DNA of 55,090 nucleotides from Thiomonas sp. FB-6 (GTDB taxonomy: Bacteria > Pseudomonadota > Gammaproteobacteria > Burkholderiales > Burkholderiaceae_C): NCBI RefSeq assembly GCF_000377645.1, contig NZ_KB898490.1, forward strand, positions 1 through 55,090, written 5' to 3'. Made by a program: the position numbers and the translations under genes. Below are positions 31,597 to 41,785 of the stretch, in pieces; positions within the stretch are counted from its first letter, which is position 1; every line of letters begins with the position of its first letter. The notes below the pieces were generated by a model. That model was not told where the DNA came from. It saw nothing but the letters and a program-made list of their open reading frames with translations, and ran no database searches.

Positions 31597-32493
31597 TCAG
31601 ACCGCGAAATACGCGGGATGGTCGAGGTCGGCGAGCAGTTCCGCCTGCGTGGGCTGCCAGCCCAGTACCGCCCGGGTGTGCTCGCTGGACGAGGGGCAAT
31701 CGAGGCCCACGAACTGGGCCAGCCAGCCGAAATGCGCGGGGGCCTGCTCGGTGCTCAGGGACACCGCGGGCAGACCCAGGCGCGCACCGATCAGCTCGGC
31801 GATGCGCCGGAAGGGCACGCCGGACTCGGCCACCGCGTGGAAGGGGCCGGCATCGGCGCCTTGTTCGAGCGCCAGGCGGAACAGCCGCGCGGCGTCCAGC
31901 CGGTGCACCGCCGGCCAGCGGTTCGCGCCGTCGCCGATGTAGGGCGAGACTCCCTTGTCCCGCGCCAGCGCGATGATGCGCGACACGAAGCCGTGGTCGC
32001 CGTGGCCGTGCACGGTGGGAGCCAGGCGTACCGCGGCGCCGCGAACGCCCCGCGCGCGTAACCGCGCCAGCGCGGCCTCGGGGTTGCGGGGCAGCGCGGC
32101 GAGTTCCGGCCGGCTCGGGCTGCGCTCGCTGGAAACGCTGCCGGGCGCCAGCAGCGCCACCCCCGAGGCCACCACCAAGGGACGCTCGCTGCCCTGCAGG
32201 CTGGCACCCAACGCCTCGATGGACACCGCCTCGTCGGCGCCGTTTTGCGCGAAGCGGGAAAAGTCATGGTCGAAGGCGAGGTGGACCACGCCGTCGGCCG
32301 CCTGCGCCTCGCGCCGCAGGCCCTGCAGGTCCTGCAGCGATCCCTCGACCACTTCGGCTCCGGCGGCGGCCAGTTCCGCCGCCTTGGCCGGGTTGCGGCA
32401 CAGGCCGCGCACCTGGTGCCCGGCGCCGATGAGTTCGCGCACCACCGCCGAGCCCACCCAACCCGTCGCGCCCGTCACGAATACACGCATCAT
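31597..32493 (-). CDS. NAD-dependent epimerase/dehydratase-type atypical SDR (copy 2)
   Basis: A 298-residue paralog of the downstream gene: RVFVTGATGWVGSAVVRELIGAGHQVRGLCRNP, VVHLAFDHDFSRFAQNG, PLVVASGVALL, SPYIGDGANRWPAVHRLDAARLFRLALE, SSSEHTRAVLGWQP. NAD(P) binding is clear while the substrate is unknown. The start codon pair ATGATG at 32493 follows GGAGCAAGC. It is divergent from the MmyB-type regulator with 77 bases between, a classic regulator-target arrangement. Confidence 0.82.
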   Translation of the reverse strand: MMRVFVTGATGWVGSAVVRELIGAGHQVRGLCRNPAKAAELAAAGAEVVEGSLQDLQGLRREAQAADGVVHLAFDHDFSRFAQNGADEAVSIEALGASLQGSERPLVVASGVALLAPGSVSSERSPSRPELAALPRNPEAALARLRARGVRGAAVRLAPTVHGHGDHGFVSRIIALARDKGVSPYIGDGANRWPAVHRLDAARLFRLALEQGADAGPFHAVAESGVPFRRIAELIGARLGLPAVSLSTEQAPAHFGWLAQFVGLDCPSSSEHTRAVLGWQPTQAELLADLDHPAYFAV

Positions 32494-32570
32494 GCTTGCT
32501 CCGAAATGCTGATGGACGCATTCTGGGACGGCGAATTATGATGGTAAAGTAGTGATCTTATCCTAGTAAA

Positions 32571-33386
32571 ATGACTACCAGCCAGTTGGGTGAGTACCTG
32601 CGGGACCGGCGTACGCGCCTGGACCCCGCGGCCCTGGGTTTTTCCTCCGAGCGCCGGCGCACGCCGGGGCTGCGGCGCGAGGAAGTGGCGCAGCGCGCCA
32701 ACATCAGCCCCACCTGGTACACCTGGCTGGAGCAGGGCCGTGGGGGTGCGCCCTCGGCCGCGGTGCTCGACCGCATCGCCCACGCCCTGATGTTGACCGA
32801 ACGCGAGCGCGAGCACCTGTTCCTGCTCGCACTCGGTCGCCCGCCGCAGGCCCGCTACCAGGGCGCCGAGGGCGTCACGCCGCGCCTGCAGCGCCTGCTC
32901 GACGTGCTGGACCCCTGCCCGGCGGTGATCCGCACCGCCACCTGGGACGTGGTGGCCTGGAACCGCGCCGCCACCCGGGTGCTGATGGACTACGCGGCGC
33001 TGGAGCCGCAACAGCGCAACGTGTTGCGTCACCTGTTCCTGGATGCCCGGGCCCGCGAGGCCCAGTACGACTGGGACAGCGTGGCGCGCGCGGTGGTCGG
33101 CAGTTTCCGCGTGGAGGCGGCGCGCGCCGGCGCCGCGGCGGCGGTGCAGCCCCTGGTAGACGAACTCAGCCGCCTCAGCCCCGAGTTCCGCGCCCTGTGG
33201 AACGAGGCGGAACCGCCTCCCTCGCGCCACGAGGCGGTGAAGCAGATCCGCCACCCCGTGCTGGGAAGCTTCGCCTTCGAGTACTCGGCCTTCGCGGTGG
33301 ACGGCAGGACCGACCTCAGCCTGGTGGTCTACAACCCGGCCACGCCGGGGGATTTGCAGCGCCTGCGGGATTTGCTGGATTCGTGA
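32571..33386 (+). CDS. XRE-type regulator with MmyB-like ligand-binding domain
   Basis: This 271-residue protein has an N-terminal XRE helix-turn-helix (LRDRRTRLDPAALGF, TPGLRREEVAQRANISPTWYTWLEQGRGGAPS). A MmyB-like C-terminal domain follows (HLFLLALGR, LDPCPAVIRTATWDVVAWNRAA, HPVLGSFAFEYSAFAVDG). MmyB-family regulators bind a fatty-acid-like ligand in the one known structure and usually control a divergent oxidoreductase gene, which fits here. No ribosome site is visible before ATG 32571 (CCTAGTAAA), so translation may be leaderless or weak. A TTATGAT stretch about 35 bases upstream could be a -10. Confidence 0.88.
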   Translation: MTTSQLGEYLRDRRTRLDPAALGFSSERRRTPGLRREEVAQRANISPTWYTWLEQGRGGAPSAAVLDRIAHALMLTEREREHLFLLALGRPPQARYQGAEGVTPRLQRLLDVLDPCPAVIRTATWDVVAWNRAATRVLMDYAALEPQQRNVLRHLFLDARAREAQYDWDSVARAVVGSFRVEAARAGAAAAVQPLVDELSRLSPEFRALWNEAEPPPSRHEAVKQIRHPVLGSFAFEYSAFAVDGRTDLSLVVYNPATPGDLQRLRDLLDS

Positions 33387-33458
33387 CGGCCTGGTTTTGC
33401 GGGCAGGAATATTCCGCAAGCCGCGGATGATCGGCGCATCAAGTTCGTATTAATCGCA

Positions 33459-33480
33459 GATCAATAGTTGGTGATCAATA
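33459..33480 (+). promoter_or_regulatory. Direct repeat GATCAATA in the AT-rich leader of autotransporter 2
   Basis: GATCAATA occurs at 33459-33466 and 33473-33480, 14 bases apart, in a gap (33387-33632) that is much more AT-rich than its surroundings. The second copy continues as ATCAATATTT, shared with the leader of autotransporter 1. A GGACATAATATCC stretch at 33561-33573 may hold the -10. Function is inferred. Confidence 0.35.
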
Positions 33481-33632
33481 TTTCATCCCCCTTTGGCGCC
33501 TTTACCATGGCCCCGAAACGGCCCTTTCCGCGCGCTCTGGTAAATATTCGCATTCGTTGCGGACATAATATCCGGCCATAGATTCCAGGTGCGCGGCAAG
33601 GCCTCACGACGTGGATGGTTCCGGGGGGGGCT

Positions 33633-36422
33633 ATGAAGACTGCGAATCAAGGCCGGGCAGGCCAGGGGTCGGCGCGCGCGCGGGGCGCGGGCCATCGGCG
33701 CTCACGCGGCGCGGAGGCGCCGCATTTTCGTCGCACTCGCCTGTCCGAAGCCCTGTTCGGCGCGTTGCTGGCCCTGCAGGCGCCCGCTGCAATGGCTTCG
33801 ATCTGCCCGACCGGGGTGCTGGTCAATAGCTACACCGGCACCGGTTCGGGCACCTTGTACAACGCCTTCAACAATGGCTGCGTGGAACTGTCCACCTCAG
33901 TGCCGAGTGGCGGCAGCGGCACGATGGCCCGGCTCGACCAAAGCTATACGCTGAGCAGCGGCGTCACCGTTTATCTGGATACGGCGGGCTCGTCGATGAT
34001 CTACCGGATGGGCGAGGCAAGCGGTGTGACCCTCACCTACGGCATGAGCGCGACTGGGGCCATGGCCTTCGACGCGGTGCCGGTCAGCAGCTCGCAAGCC
34101 TATGCCGAGGTTGTTCTGGACCCGTCGTTCCAGGTGGTGTACAGCGGGAATCCGGTGGTCATCGATCCGGCCACCATCGTGACAGTGACGTCCCTCTCCA
34201 ACTTCGCTGGGGGCTCGACCATCCAACTGAGCCACACCTATTACAGCAATGCCTACTTGCCCACGCTGAAATTCGGCGAACCCGTCGCTGTCCCCATCCC
34301 TATTCAGGTTATCGGTGGGGGAAACATCGACACCAACGGGCAGACCGGAACGCTCCTGATGGATGTGTCCGGTAGCGCGGACCTCAACGTCATTGGTACT
34401 GGGACCCTCAAGCTGGACGCCATGAACGGCGTGTCGCTGACGGGCTCGGTGATCATCAACCCGGGCACAACGGTGGAGGTGGATGAGGGCACGATCAAGG
34501 CCCCGGGGCTGTGGCAGGTCGGCGGCACATTCTCCCTGGGCTCGGATGCATCTTCCCCCGAGATCAGCGCCCTGTCCGGCTCGGGTTCGGTGCTGCTGGG
34601 GGCCAAAACCCTCACGGTGGACAACGGAGGTACCACTTTTCTCGGCGGGATACAGGGAACCGGCGGCCTGACACTCGCTGGAGGCACCCAGTTCCTGGGT
34701 GGCACCAACAGCTACAGCGGTCTGACCACCATCGATACCGGCGCGACCTTGAGCCTGTCGGGCGGGGGCTCGATCGCCGCCTCGTCCTCGGTCAGCGACT
34801 CCGGCACCCTCGACATCTCCAATACCAGCGGCGGCGCCACCATCCAGAGCCTCAGCGGCGGCGGCGCGGTGCAACTCGGCAGCAAGACCCTGACCCTAAG
34901 CCAGCCCACCCAGACCTTCTCCGGCAACATCCAGGGCCCCGGCAACCTGCACATCGCCAGCGGCAACGAGACCCTCAACGGCAGCAACTCCTACACCGGG
35001 CTGACCACCATCGACGGCGGAGCGACGCTGACCCTGTCGGGCGGGGGAAGCCTGGCGTCGAGCTCGACGATGCTCGACAACGGCACGCTGAGCTTCAACA
35101 ACTCCACCAGCAGTCTGGGCGTGGCCATTTCCGGCTCCGGAGGCGTGGTGGTCGCAGCCGGCAGCGCGACCCTGACCAGGGCCAGCAGCTACACCGGTTC
35201 GACCACCATCGGCGCCGGTACCACGCTGCGTCTGGCGGGAGCCGGGTCGATCGCCAACTCCTCGGTCAACGATTCCGGGCTGCTGGACATCTCCGGCGCC
35301 ACCGCGGGCAGCAGTATCGACAGCCTGGCCGGCAATGGCAACGTCAGCCTGACCATCGCGCCGGTCTCGCCCTTCAACGGCGGCGGCAACCTGCCGCCGA
35401 ATGTGTCCGGGGCGGGCGCGGCCCTCGATTCGGTGGTCGCCAGCGCGACCGGAGCCTTGTTCGATCGCCTGAGCACGCTGTTCGCCCAGCCTTCGCTGAG
35501 CACGGCCCTGCAGACCATCGACGGCGAACTGTACGCGGCGACACCGTCCTGGCTGCTGCTGGACGACCAGCAGGAATGGGGCCAACTGTTCGAGCGCCTG
35601 AGCCTGAACGAACGCGCCGACGGCACCCCCGCCGACCACGGCTTCGCCTGGGTCGACGGTTCGCGCACGCGCGTGATCGGCGACGGCAATGCGCTGGGCC
35701 TGGGGCAGAGCTCCAGCGGGCTGACCCTCGGGCGCGAGATCCACCGCGGCGCGTGGGCGCTGGGGCTGGCCGCTGGCACCTTGCAGGCCGGCGTGACCCG
35801 CGACGGCATCGGCGACGGCGCCACCACGCAGATGTACCGCGTGGGGGTGTTCGCGTCGCGCCCGCTGGGCGCCCTGCAACTGGGCACGCTGCTGGGCTAT
35901 TCGCAGGGACAGGTGCGCTACGGCATGGCCGGGCGCGAGGCCCGCATGCTGAGCTGGCAGTCGCGCCTGGGCCGCGATTTCCGGCTGTCGCCCCGCGACC
36001 TGCTGAACCCGGTGCTGGGCCTGGACCTGCAGGCCCTGCGCCTGCGCGGCGCGGCCGAATCGGACCCGCTGCTGGGCCTGCAGGTGCCGGCGCAGCGCGC
36101 CTGCACCGCCAGCCTGCTGGCGGCCCTGCGCGCGGTCCACGCCTGGGACTGGCGTGGCGCCAGCGGAGAGTTCAGCGCCACGCTGGGCCTGCGGCACTGG
36201 CTGCGCCGCCCGCCGGGAGCCGTGCTGCTGCGCTACAACGGCATTCCCGACATGCCCTTCACCACCTCGACCGAGGCGCCGCCGCGCAACCTGCTGGAAG
36301 CCGGCATCGGCTTGCACGCGCAATTGCGCAGGCGGCTGAGCGCCGAGTTGTCGCTGCGGGGCGATTACGGGCGCAGCGTGCGCGCCGGCAAGATCGAGGC
36401 CCGGCTGGAGTGGGGCTTCTGA
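33633..36422 (+). CDS. Autotransporter with PATR repeats (intact paralog)
   Basis: This 929-residue type Va autotransporter starts at ATG 33633 behind a G-rich run; ATG 33615 is a possible alternative. A long basic N-region leads to a signal peptide (ALFGALLALQAPAAMA). The passenger has about three PATR repeats (GGTQFLGGTNSYSGLTTIDTGATLSLSGGGS). It then passes directly into a linker helix (LSTALQTIDGELYA) and a barrel of about 260 residues ending RLEWGF with the terminal Phe. It is collinear with the downstream part of autotransporter 1 (GDGN, GLTLGREIHRG, GLDLQALRLRGA, LRYNGIPDMPFTTS). It lacks the autochaperone-like segment of that protein and five of its repeats. The substrate or adhesive target is unknown. 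Confidence 0.92.
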   Translation: MKTANQGRAGQGSARARGAGHRRSRGAEAPHFRRTRLSEALFGALLALQAPAAMASICPTGVLVNSYTGTGSGTLYNAFNNGCVELSTSVPSGGSGTMARLDQSYTLSSGVTVYLDTAGSSMIYRMGEASGVTLTYGMSATGAMAFDAVPVSSSQAYAEVVLDPSFQVVYSGNPVVIDPATIVTVTSLSNFAGGSTIQLSHTYYSNAYLPTLKFGEPVAVPIPIQVIGGGNIDTNGQTGTLLMDVSGSADLNVIGTGTLKLDAMNGVSLTGSVIINPGTTVEVDEGTIKAPGLWQVGGTFSLGSDASSPEISALSGSGSVLLGAKTLTVDNGGTTFLGGIQGTGGLTLAGGTQFLGGTNSYSGLTTIDTGATLSLSGGGSIAASSSVSDSGTLDISNTSGGATIQSLSGGGAVQLGSKTLTLSQPTQTFSGNIQGPGNLHIASGNETLNGSNSYTGLTTIDGGATLTLSGGGSLASSSTMLDNGTLSFNNSTSSLGVAISGSGGVVVAAGSATLTRASSYTGSTTIGAGTTLRLAGAGSIANSSVNDSGLLDISGATAGSSIDSLAGNGNVSLTIAPVSPFNGGGNLPPNVSGAGAALDSVVASATGALFDRLSTLFAQPSLSTALQTIDGELYAATPSWLLLDDQQEWGQLFERLSLNERADGTPADHGFAWVDGSRTRVIGDGNALGLGQSSSGLTLGREIHRGAWALGLAAGTLQAGVTRDGIGDGATTQMYRVGVFASRPLGALQLGTLLGYSQGQVRYGMAGREARMLSWQSRLGRDFRLSPRDLLNPVLGLDLQALRLRGAAESDPLLGLQVPAQRACTASLLAALRAVHAWDWRGASGEFSATLGLRHWLRRPPGAVLLRYNGIPDMPFTTSTEAPPRNLLEAGIGLHAQLRRRLSAELSLRGDYGRSVRAGKIEARLEWGF
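34661..35295 (+). repeat. Three passenger repeats of autotransporter 2
   Basis: Three tandem copies of the same unit as in autotransporter 1: GGLTLAGGTQFLGG, GNLHIASGNETLNG, GGVVVAAGSATLTR. Each is followed by TTIxxGATLxLxGxGS and then DxGTLDIS-like ends. Confidence 0.75.
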
Positions 36423-36425
36423 ACC

Positions 36426-36452
36426 CGTGCGCGCGTCTCAGGCGCGCGTACG
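36426..36452. terminator. Imperfect hairpin between convergent autotransporter and patatin genes
   Basis: CGTGCGCGCG (36426-36435) and CGCGCGTACG (36443-36452) pair with one mismatch across a 7-base loop. It overlaps the end of the patatin-like gene and may end transcription from both sides. Confidence 0.4.
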
Positions 36453-38207
36453 GTCGCGCTGCTCGAAATGGCGCAGGGTGTAGTCGTAGGCGCTGTCGAT
36501 CAGACGCTGATAGTCCTTCGAGTTCAGCAAGCCCGTGGAATGGTGGGGCGGCGTCAGCAAATGGGTGGCCAGCCCGCGCCGCAGCTTGCTGCTGACGTCG
36601 TCGTGCACCATCGCCGAGCGCGCCAGGATGGCGAACAGGCTGGGCCACTGGCGCCCGTGCATCCATTGCCAGGTCAGACGCGGCAGCGTGGGCAGCGCGG
36701 CGTCCTCGAAGGTGGCCGGCAGGGAGTCCTCGCCGCCGATGTCCACGGCGATGATGTCGTGGATCCCGGCGTCGTGCATCACGTCGGTGGGCAGGTTGTT
36801 GAGCACCGCGCCGTCCACGTGCACCATGCCCCGGTCGAGCAGCGGGGGCAGGATGCCGGGAATGGCGGCGCCCGCGCGCAACCACTTCCACAGCATGCCT
36901 TGCGTGTGCACCGCCACGCGCCCCGCGGTGAGGTTGGCCGAGGTGCAGAAAAAGGGCAGCGGCAGCTCCTCGATGCGCCGCGACTCGAAGGCCGCGCGCA
37001 ACAGGCGCGTGGCGCGGTTGCCGCGGGTCAGCGCGATCAGCGGCACGGTCAGGTCGCGCAAGGGGTGTCCGGCCACCACCGCCTGATGCATGCGCTCCAG
37101 CAGCTGCCGGTCGTCCCATTCGCAGGCCACGCCCGCCGCGACGATGGCGCCGATGCTGGTGCCTCCCAGCGCATCGATGGGCATGCCCAGTTCGCGCAGC
37201 GCGCGCACCACGCCCAGGTGCCCGAAACCTCGCGCGCCGCCGCCGGACAGCACCAGCCCGGTCGCGCGGCGCCCGAGCAGCCGGCCCACGCGCATCCAGT
37301 CGGCGCGGCCGCGCAGGTGGTGCCAGGACACCGGGGCCTCGAAGCGCTCCAGCCAGGCGGCGGTGGCGCGCGCCGGGGCGGGCGCATCGCCGGCCAGCAA
37401 CAGCAGGTGGCGGGCCCGGTGCAGGGCATCGGCGCCGCGCCGGCACACCTCGTCGGGCCATTCGCGCGCCGTGTCGTCCTCGCGCGCCAGCAGCAGGAAC
37501 TGGTCGGCCTGGCGAATGCAGCGCTCGCGCCAGTCGGCGTCGCCGTCGGGCAGGTAGACGACGAAGCGGTGCTCGCGTTCGCGCTGGTCGTGCCATTGCG
37601 GGTCGCGCCCGTGCCCCAGCGCGGAATCCACCAGCAGCGCCGAGCCCAGCGGAGCCAGTGCATCGAGCAGGAACTGGGCGGACTGGCGCAGCGGCAGCCC
37701 GGGGTGCGCCGGCAACAGCGCGAAGGTGCGCGGGGGGTTCAGGTGGCGTGCTTCCTCGCGCCACTCCACGCGGCCCAGCAGCTCGGCGAGCATGCGCGCG
37801 AGCACCTCGGGGTGCGCGGCCATGAGTTGCAGCAGGCGCTCGGTGTCGCGCAGGCGCAGCAGCGTGCAGTCGCGCAGCGCGCGCACCGTGGCGGTACGCG
37901 GCCGGCGCGCCAGCACGCCCAGCTCGCCCACCGTCTGGCCCGGCGAGATCCAGCCGAGCAGGCGCTCCTCGTCGCTGGCATGGCCGGGTCCGAAGGCGCC
38001 CAGGCTGCCGGAACACAGCAGGTACAGCGCGTCGGAGGGGTCGCCGCGGCGGCACAGGGTCTGCCCGCCGGCCAGTTCCAGCGGCTCCAGGCTCGGCAAA
38101 AGCGCGTCCAGCACCCGCGGCGGCAGGTCGCCAAGCAGGGCGCTGCGTGCAATGAGCTCGAGCAGCGGCTGCGCAGCCGGCAGCGCCGGCATGGCCGGAA
38201 CGTCCAT
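36438..38207 (-). CDS. Patatin-like phospholipase with cyclic-nucleotide-binding domain (NTE/RssA type)
   Basis: A 589-residue protein. Residues about 15-140 form a cNMP-binding domain (GQTLCRRGDPSDALYLLCSGSLGAF, SPGQTVGELGVLARRPRTATVRAL). The C-terminal patatin domain has the oxyanion loop LSGGGARGFGHLG, nucleophile elbow GGTSIGAIVAAG (GxSxG) and the dyad Asp in HVDGAVLNNLP. The architecture resembles neuropathy target esterase, so lysophospholipase activity tuned by a nucleotide is likely but unproven. ATG 38207 (MDVPAMPAL) follows GGGGGTCTTG; the longer frame to 38285 lacks similarity. It is convergent with autotransporter 2. Confidence 0.9.
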   Translation of the reverse strand: MDVPAMPALPAAQPLLELIARSALLGDLPPRVLDALLPSLEPLELAGGQTLCRRGDPSDALYLLCSGSLGAFGPGHASDEERLLGWISPGQTVGELGVLARRPRTATVRALRDCTLLRLRDTERLLQLMAAHPEVLARMLAELLGRVEWREEARHLNPPRTFALLPAHPGLPLRQSAQFLLDALAPLGSALLVDSALGHGRDPQWHDQREREHRFVVYLPDGDADWRERCIRQADQFLLLAREDDTAREWPDEVCRRGADALHRARHLLLLAGDAPAPARATAAWLERFEAPVSWHHLRGRADWMRVGRLLGRRATGLVLSGGGARGFGHLGVVRALRELGMPIDALGGTSIGAIVAAGVACEWDDRQLLERMHQAVVAGHPLRDLTVPLIALTRGNRATRLLRAAFESRRIEELPLPFFCTSANLTAGRVAVHTQGMLWKWLRAGAAIPGILPPLLDRGMVHVDGAVLNNLPTDVMHDAGIHDIIAVDIGGEDSLPATFEDAALPTLPRLTWQWMHGRQWPSLFAILARSAMVHDDVSSKLRRGLATHLLTPPHHSTGLLNSKDYQRLIDSAYDYTLRHFEQRDRTRA

Positions 38208-38318
38208 CAAGACCCCCCGGATTCGATCCCCATGCCGCAAGCGTAGCCCAGGCGTGCGCCCGGCGCCGTACCGCCCGAGCAACACGGGGCGGCGCCAGGG
38301 CGGGCGGCCGCCGCCGCC

Positions 38319-39061
38319 TCAGCCGGCGGCCGGTGCGGCAGCCGCCGGCTGGGCGGCGCCGTGGCCCAGGTAACTGGCCTGCACCTCGGGCGAGGCGAGC
38401 AGCTCGGCCGCCGGGCCCTGCAGGCGGATGTGGCCGGTCTCCAGCACGTAGGCGCGGTCGGCGAGCTTGAGGGCCATGCGCGCGTTCTGCTCCACGAGCA
38501 ACACGGTCATGCCCTGCTGGCGGATCTGGTGCAGGGAACGGAAGATGTCCCGCACGATGATCGGCGCCAGGCCCAGGCTGGGCTCGTCGAGCAGCAGCAG
38601 CTTCGGGTGGGCCATCAGCGCGCGCCCGATCGCCAGCATCTGCTGCTCCCCGCCGGACAGGGTGCCCGCCAGCTGCTCGCGGCGCTCCAGCAGGCGCGGG
38701 AACATGGTCCACACCTGCTTGAGGGTCTGCTCGGCCTCGGCGCTGCCGCGCGTGTAGGCGCCCAGGCGCAGGTTCTCCAGCACGCTGAGGGTGGGGAACA
38801 CGCGCCGTCCCTCGGGCACCTGCGACACGCCCAGGCGCACGATGGCGTCGGCGCCGGTGCGCTGGATCGGCGCGCCGCGCAGCAGGATCTGCCCGCCATG
38901 GGGACGCAGCAGCCCGCTGATGGTGCGCATCAGCGTGGTCTTGCCGGCGCCGTTGGCGCCCAGCAGCGCGACGATCTCGCCCTCGGCCACGTCCAGGCTG
39001 ATGCCCTTGAGGGCCTGGATGTGTCCGTAGCGCACGTCGAGGTCGCGGATTTCCAGCAGTT

Positions 39062-39065
<4 letters not shown>
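38319..39065 (-). CDS. livF: Branched-chain amino-acid ABC transporter ATPase LivF
   Basis: A 248-residue ABC ATPase: Walker A GANGAGKTTLMRTISG, signature LSGGEQQMLAIGRALM, Walker B LLLLDEPSLGL, and the VEQNARMALKLADRAYVLETG end typical of LivF. With LivG it powers uptake through LivHM. Start ATG 39065 overlaps the livG stop by four bases. The C-terminus ends in a low-complexity Ala/Pro tail. It is the last gene of livKHMGF. Confidence 0.95.
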
Positions 39066-39876
<811 letters not shown>

Positions 39877-39880
<4 letters not shown>

Positions 39881-40824
39881 CGCACGCTCTCCTTGCGCGC
39901 CATGCGCGGCCAGATGCCCTGCGGGCGCAGCACCATGATCAGCACCATCGCGATGCCGAACACGAAATAGCGGTATTTCTCGAAGCTCTGGAACGCCTGC
40001 GGCACGACGAACATCAACGCGGTGCCCAGCAGCACGCCGGGAATCGAACCCTGGCCTCCGACCAGCACGATGGCGAACAGCGTGACCGACGCCGTGAACA
40101 CGAAGGACCCGGGGCTGACCGCGGCCATCAGCGCCGCGAACAAGGTGCCGGCGAAGCCGGCCAGCGCCGCGCCCAGCGCGAAGGCGAGCACGCGGTACTT
40201 GCGCGTGTCCACGCCCATGGTGGTGGCGGCGAGCTGGTCGTGCTTGATGTAGTGAAAGGTGCGTCCCAGGTGCGAGCGGTCCAGGTTGCGGATCAGCAGC
40301 ATGATCGCTGCGAAGGCCACCCAGTCGAGCCAGAACTGCGCGTTCTGGCTGCTCGCGTCCAGGCCGAACAGCGAGGGCCCGCCGATGCCGAACACGCCGT
40401 CGGCGCCGCCGGTCAGGTGTCCCAGGTTGTTGTCCAGCGCCAGGATGAAAATGGCATTGAAGCCGATGGTGGCCACCAGCAGGTAGTCGCCGCGCAGCTT
40501 GACGATGGGCGCGGCCAGCAGCGCGCCCGCCAGCGCCGCGGCCAGCACGGCCAGCGGCCAGGTGGCCAGGATGGGCCAGCCGTACACCGTGTTGAGAATC
40601 GCCGTGACGTAGGCGCCGACGCCGAAGTAGACGGCGTGGCCCATGTCGAACATGCCGGCGCGGCCCAGCACCACGTCCTGGCTGAGCGCGACGATGGCGT
40701 ACACCGCGAACAGCGCGGCGATGAACACCCAGGTCTGGTCCAGCACCAGCGGGATGCCCAGGCCGGCCAGCCACAGCACGACGCCGACCCAGGGGCGGTT
40801 GACGAACTCGAGCAGGGCTTTCAT
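39877..40824 (-). CDS. livM: Branched-chain amino-acid ABC transporter permease LivM
   Basis: A 315-residue inner-membrane permease with about eight to ten membrane segments. Family landmarks are ALSQDVVLGRAGMFDMGHAVYFGVGAYV, LRGDYLLVATIGFNAIF, HLGRTFHYIKHDQLAATTMGVDTRKYRVLAFALGAALAGFAGTLFA (the EAA-like loop) and GGQGSIPGVLLGT. It pairs with LivH. Start ATG 40824 overlaps the livH stop by one base. Confidence 0.94.
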
Positions 40825-41729
40825 CAGACTTTCTCCGCGACGCGCTCGCCCAGCAGCCCGGTGGGACGCAGCAGCAGGATGCCGATCAGCAGCGCGAAGG
40901 TGATCGCGTCCTGCCAGGAGCTCGACACGAATCCGGCCGCGAAGGCGTTGAACAGGCCCAGCAGCACGCCGCCCAGCATGGCGCCGGGGATGTTGCCGAT
41001 GCCGCCGAGGATGGCGGCGATGAAGGCGTTGAGCCCGTAGGTCCAGCCCATGGTGAAGTACACCTGCCGGTAGTACAGGCCGATGAACAGGCCGCCGATG
41101 GCGCCGATGGCCGGGCCCAGCACGAACACGCTGACGATCACCCGGTTGACGTTGATGCCCATCAGGCGCGCCGCGTCCTGGTCGCTGGCGGCCGCGCGCA
41201 TGGCGGTGCCATAGCGGGTGTGGTGCACGAACCAGTACAGCAGGGCCATGAGCAAGGCGCTGCCTGCGATGATCAGCACCTGCACGAGCTCGATGCGCGC
41301 GCCGGCCCAGTTCCAGGAATGTGCTGGCAGCAGGTGGCTGGGGAACACGCGCAGTTGCGGGCCCCAGATGAGCATGATGCCGTTCTCGATGAACAGCGAG
41401 GCTCCCAGCGCGGACACCACCGCGCTCAGGCGGTCGGCGCGGCGCAGCGGCCGGTAGGCGGTGAATTCAAGCAGCATCCCGGCGGCGCCCACGGCGATGG
41501 CGGCCAGGATGAAGGCGCCGCCCAGCAGCAGCAGATGCGACTGCCCGCTGCCCGAGCCGGCGCTCAGCGCCACCAGCCCGATGTAGGCGCCGAACACGCA
41601 CAGGTCCCCGTGCGCGAAGTTGATCAGGCGCAGCACCCCGTACACCATGGTGTAGCCCAGGGCGATGAGCGCATAGATGCCGCCGACGGTCAGCCCGTTG
41701 ACGAGCTGCTGCAGCACGGTGCTCAGCAT
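40824..41729 (-). CDS. livH: Branched-chain amino-acid ABC transporter permease LivH
   Basis: A 301-residue permease with the LivH N-terminus LSTVLQQLVNGLTVGGIYALIALGYTMVYGVLRLINFAHGDLCVFGAY, and later HTRYGTAMRAAASDQDAARLMGINVNRVI (cytoplasmic ATPase-contact loop) and FIAAILGGIGNIPGAMLGG. ATG 41729 starts MLSTVLQ; the upstream in-frame Met codes over a hairpin and is rejected. A 12-bp perfect hairpin separates it from livK. Confidence 0.94.
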   Translation of the reverse strand: MLSTVLQQLVNGLTVGGIYALIALGYTMVYGVLRLINFAHGDLCVFGAYIGLVALSAGSGSGQSHLLLLGGAFILAAIAVGAAGMLLEFTAYRPLRRADRLSAVVSALGASLFIENGIMLIWGPQLRVFPSHLLPAHSWNWAGARIELVQVLIIAGSALLMALLYWFVHHTRYGTAMRAAASDQDAARLMGINVNRVIVSVFVLGPAIGAIGGLFIGLYYRQVYFTMGWTYGLNAFIAAILGGIGNIPGAMLGGVLLGLFNAFAAGFVSSSWQDAITFALLIGILLLRPTGLLGERVAEKV

Positions 41730-41746
41730 GGAAGTTTCCCCCCCGC

Positions 41747-41774
41747 GGGGCGCGCGCATCCCTGCGCGCGCCCC
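41747..41774 (-). terminator. 12-bp GC hairpin between livK and livH, possible attenuator
   Basis: GGGGCGCGCGCA (41747-41758) and TGCGCGCGCCCC (41763-41774) form a perfect stem with a 4-base loop in the 56-base gap between livK and livH. No T-run follows, so it may be a partial terminator or 3' stabiliser that makes more livK than livHMGF message. Confidence 0.55.
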
Positions 41775-41785
41775 GGCGGTGTTTC

